From positions 77,427,652 through 77,491,651 of the forward strand of contig NC_079496.1 of the NCBI RefSeq assembly GCF_030052815.1: a stretch of DNA of 64,000 nucleotides, given 5' to 3'. Of the stretch, positions 60,947 to 64,000 are shown piece after piece. Each line of letters opens with the position of its first letter. Positions within the stretch are counted from its first letter, which is position 1. The notes under the pieces are model-generated. The model was not told the origin of the DNA. It was given only the letters and a program-made list of their open reading frames with translations, and did not search any database. The position numbers were made by a program, and so were the translations under genes. This stretch comes from Hevea brasiliensis (taxonomy: Eukaryota > Streptophyta > Magnoliopsida > Malpighiales > Euphorbiaceae).

Positions 60947-62930
60947 TGTTAGTAGTATGCCCTAGAGTATATCATTTAGTATGTATCTTGTACATACTTT
61001 TATTAATAAAAGGCATTTCCACTTTTTCGTTTACATAATATATTTATGTGTAATAGAAAAGGTCCATTGATATTTTGTTAGAAATTCTATTCTTAAGTTG
61101 TTAAGAATATGAGTGACAGTATTTCTAGTACAACGTATCATAAATACGTTCACAATCGAGGATACTTCATAATAAGGACATGACTTATCTAGAAAGATTG
61201 TTTTCATGTTTGTTCCCAAGTTATTTATATGAGATATAAATAAGATGGAATGGTGAGTCTCATGCCATATGACAAACATGATAGGCACTTATACATGATA
61301 AGTAGGCCGAACCAGTGACACTTATGACAAGCACATGGAGTTTACTCTTGTCAATGTTTTGTCATAAATCATATCAGTGCATATAATCTTTAGACCTGAG
61401 ATAGCACAATTATCTTGTATATAGGTAGTTTGAGTTTGATAATGCTTTCATACTTATACTGTGTATGGATATATGGGCATGTGTTGGCTCCTACTAGTTA
61501 TATATGAAGGTAGGTGTTGATCAAGATGGAATCTGTTCCTCTAAGTAAATAGAGATAAAATCCTATGTTCATTTAATTGTTCTTGATGTTTTAAGTTCCT
61601 GGCCATGATAGATAGATTTATTCAGAAAAGAGTTTCTGATGAGAAAATCTTTTTAATCAAGAACTGGAATTAAAAGAGAACATAATATTCATAGCAAATG
61701 GAGTTTGACATAAACCATGACTCCAGCTTGAGTTAGGATTTTGCAACAGAGAGATTCTAGTGCATGGTAACATATGATTATAAGTTCATTTAAGGTAAAC
61801 CTTATTACTAATTGGGTGGCCATGGCATGCTATGCTAGGTGTTAACCATGGTCTATGAGGTTCATAAAATGATTTAGAGAAATCATTTATGGTAAGAAAG
61901 AGTTCTGATGATATTAAGAGTTGATATCATGTCTCATTGCCAATTAGTGATGAGCCTAGTAAGTCACACACATACACAAGTTATCACCTAATTAAATATG
62001 ATTTAATTAATTAACTAAAGAGTTTAATTGATTAATTAAATAGGTTTGGTTTGCAATTAAATTGCAAAGTCCCTAGCATGACTTGAAACCAAATCTAGAT
62101 TATTGGATGTATAGTATAAGTTAAATTTATATTTAAAGTGTTTAAATATGAATTTAATTAATGAGAAAATAATTAATAGAGATTAATTAATTTATTTATA
62201 TTTGATATAAATTAGAAGAAGAAAAATAATTATTTTGGGTTAAGACTCAAAATTAAGACACAGGGGCATTTTGGTCATTTCGCTGTGTGACATGTGGCAC
62301 TTAAACCTAGAGCTAATCAAAGGGTGACATGTGGCAAGGGTTTAATGTGTTAACCTAGCTATATAAGTGTTGTTATGAGAAAAATAAAACCAACCAGCAG
62401 CCACTCCTCATTTGTCATGCCATTTTGAGGCTTTCCATCTCTTCTTCTTCATCTCTCATCAATTCAAAGAGATTAGCCATCAATCTCTTGAATTAAAAAT
62501 ACTAGAAATCGTTTCTAGTGTCCTGTTTACATCTTTAATCTCTTAAAAGGCAGAACTTGATTTTCTAAATAATAGAAAAAGCTTTAGAAGCTGTTCAAGG
62601 GCTGCCATAGGTGTTCTTGGTGTGGACAAACTAGAGGGACAATATTTGGTATCCTGAAGACGAATCTCAAAGGCGCAAATACGCTGCAGCGCATCAAAAG
62701 GTTAGTGTAATTGTTCTTGATTTAATCTAGGGTTCTAAAATTAATCTGATTAATTTTAAAATCTTAAATGGCAAATACAGATCCAAAAACATATTAAAAG
62801 AGTTTTAATATGTTGTTTATCATTGAAATCAAATAGATAAAAATAAATCTTGCATGATGCATGTGACCTTAGGTGAAAATTTTTGAATTCAATGGTATAA
62901 TCTTGTATTTTTCACGCTTCCGTTCCTACA
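60947..62930 (+). repeat. Copia-2 3' LTR
   Basis: 1984 bp, closely like the 5' LTR but with about 118 bp missing at about 62299 (the stretch between two near-repeats GACATNTGGCAC and CACTTAAACC, corresponding to about 54770-54890). The end at 62930 is followed by CTAAA. No gene seen. Confidence 0.95.
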
Positions 62931-64000
62931 CTAAAATGGGTTCATCTGCTTCTTTCGTCTCTTTCACAGGCTCTTCTTCAAGATCACTTTTATTGATGGC
63001 AATTATGGGACTCTCAAAGTTTACATAAGGGGTTTCAGAGTTGATTGGATTATTATGGCTAGGTTGGCCGATGGTCATGAAGAAATGAAAATGGATTATA
63101 TTAAAGATTGGATTTTTATAATGAACTTTCAAACGAAAATATTGACACAGAGTTTCTGAAAGTGCGCTATTAATTTGTTAATTGCTTAATCATAAGAAGA
63201 GGTCCATTTATAGAGTTACTCTTGACACCATGGACAAAGTAATCAAGTACTGATAACAAAATATACTTTACTCGAAATGAAGCATAGGGATATCCTCGGC
63301 TTCCCAATTGTCAAGCTCTTATTCCTCAGTGGTTGGTGAGATCAGTATTTCAGACATGGAGTCCAGGTGCAGGACATTGATATATGACTCTAAAGGAGAT
63401 TCTCCATCCTCTTCCTTTAAGTTCTTAATGATCGGTCTAGTAAAAATGTCTGAGATTTTCGGAACGTTTTTCCTCATTTCGAGAGGTCTATCAAATCTCT
63501 GATCCCTGAGTATGTTTCTCATCCTGAATCTTCTATCAGTCAAAGCATCTTCATCATATCCCAACCTTGAGTGACCATTTCTCTCAGTGGCTGACAAGGG
63601 TTCAATAATTCCTTATAGGGTGGCACCTAATCCCTTGCCTTTCTCATAGCCATTTTTCAGCATCACTTTTGCAACTATGGCTACAGCTCCCACGTCCCCC
63701 AGGGTAGTTCCTTGTAACTCTAATGCTTGAAATGGGCTTTCTAGGGATTGCTCAGTTGTTTCCACATAAGGAACTGACTGCGGCTTAGTGACTAGCATAG
63801 CTTCTTCTCCTCTCACCTTGATGATTTTGCCATTCATGACATATTTGATCCTTTGGTGCAGAGTTGAAGGCACCGCATTTGCTGAATGAATCCATGGCCT
63901 TCCCAACAGCATAGTATATGCTGGTTCAATATCCATTACCTGGAATGTTACATTTAAATTACATGCCTCAATTTGAAGTGGCAATCAATGTCTCTTAGCA
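62931..64000 (-). pseudogene. Tat-like element, protease end, glycine-patch motif and linker
   Basis: From the window edge down: protease C-terminal part with the YTMLLGRPWIHSANAVPSTLH block (about 63920-63860), where the LGRPW motif follows the active-site Asp that must lie beyond 64000. Then NGYEKGKGLGATL (about 63650-63615), resembling the glycine-patch motif found after protease in this lineage, then RLGYDEDA, SPLESYINVLHL, EELDNWEAEDIP-like text and NFESPI (about 63010). All are in one minus-strand frame broken by a stop at about 63610 and several between 63140 and 63318. The sequence is cut at 62931 by copia-2 and continues at 53411. First five bases are the CTAAA duplication. Confidence 0.85.

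Larger units (their letters stand above)
53412..62930 (+). mobile_element. Copia-2: Ty1/copia element
   Basis: 9519-bp plus-strand element flanked by CTAAA (53407-53411 and 62931-62935). Order: 5' LTR, PBS, long leader with tandem repeats, gag, integrase remnant, RT, RNase H, polypurine tract, 3' LTR. Same family as copia-1 along its whole length. Protease is missing through a deletion at the zinc knuckle. Lineage within Ty1/copia not assigned. Confidence 0.95.

Overview
The window is plant nuclear DNA made almost entirely of LTR retrotransposons nested inside one another. I see no host gene, tRNA gene, rRNA gene or CRISPR array. The element types (a Tat/Ogre-like Ty3/gypsy element with two RNase H domains, chromodomain Ty3/gypsy elements of Tekay/Del type with 3-4 kb LTRs, and a Ty1/copia family with 2.1 kb LTRs), all primed by initiator tRNA-Met, indicate a flowering plant, probably a eudicot. 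I cannot name the species.

The oldest layer is a Tat-like element on the minus strand. It survives as three pieces: 62931-64000 (protease end and linker), 53256-53411 (linker before RT) and 2875-4777 (RT, RNase H, second RNase H). Two copies of one copia family split it: copia-1 (minus, 4778-53255, target duplication GGCAT) and copia-2 (plus, 53412-62930, target duplication CTAAA). A partial LTR (element C, minus, 1-2874) cuts its 3' side.

Copia-1 was itself hit twice. Gypsy A (minus, 4999-20831, duplication GAACA) lies in its 3' LTR, and gypsy D (plus, 25435-48522, duplication AGGTA) lies just upstream of its integrase. Gypsy B (plus, 9553-13224, duplication CAATT) then inserted into the integrase of A, and gypsy E (plus, 30810-41699, duplication TGGAT) into the protease of D. 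The nest is thus four levels deep twice (Tat > copia-1 > A > B and Tat > copia-1 > D > E). All six complete insertions keep perfect 5-bp target duplications.

Every coding region is broken. D is the best preserved (gag-protease-RT-RNase H-integrase-chromodomain with a few frameshifts and stops). E has almost identical 4 kb LTRs but lacks the gag core and RT and carries two unequal integrase pieces, so it was probably mobilised in trans. B has lost everything from mid-gag to the last 59 bp of its 3' LTR. Copia-1 lacks RT motif A and part of RNase H. Copia-2 lacks protease and carries a 90-bp in-frame duplication.

The most interesting pattern is shared by unrelated elements. Each of the six elements has a consensus GT splice donor inside its 5' LTR (at LTR position 850-890 in all gypsy elements, counting element C, and about 1875 in both copia copies). 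Each also has a pyrimidine-rich AG acceptor 3-25 nt before the gag ATG. This predicts a 1.9-3.3 kb leader intron spanning the end of the LTR, the primer-binding site and the 5' leader. The gypsy LTRs also share paired hairpins with covarying stems and a conserved hairpin between the pol stop codon and the polypurine tract.
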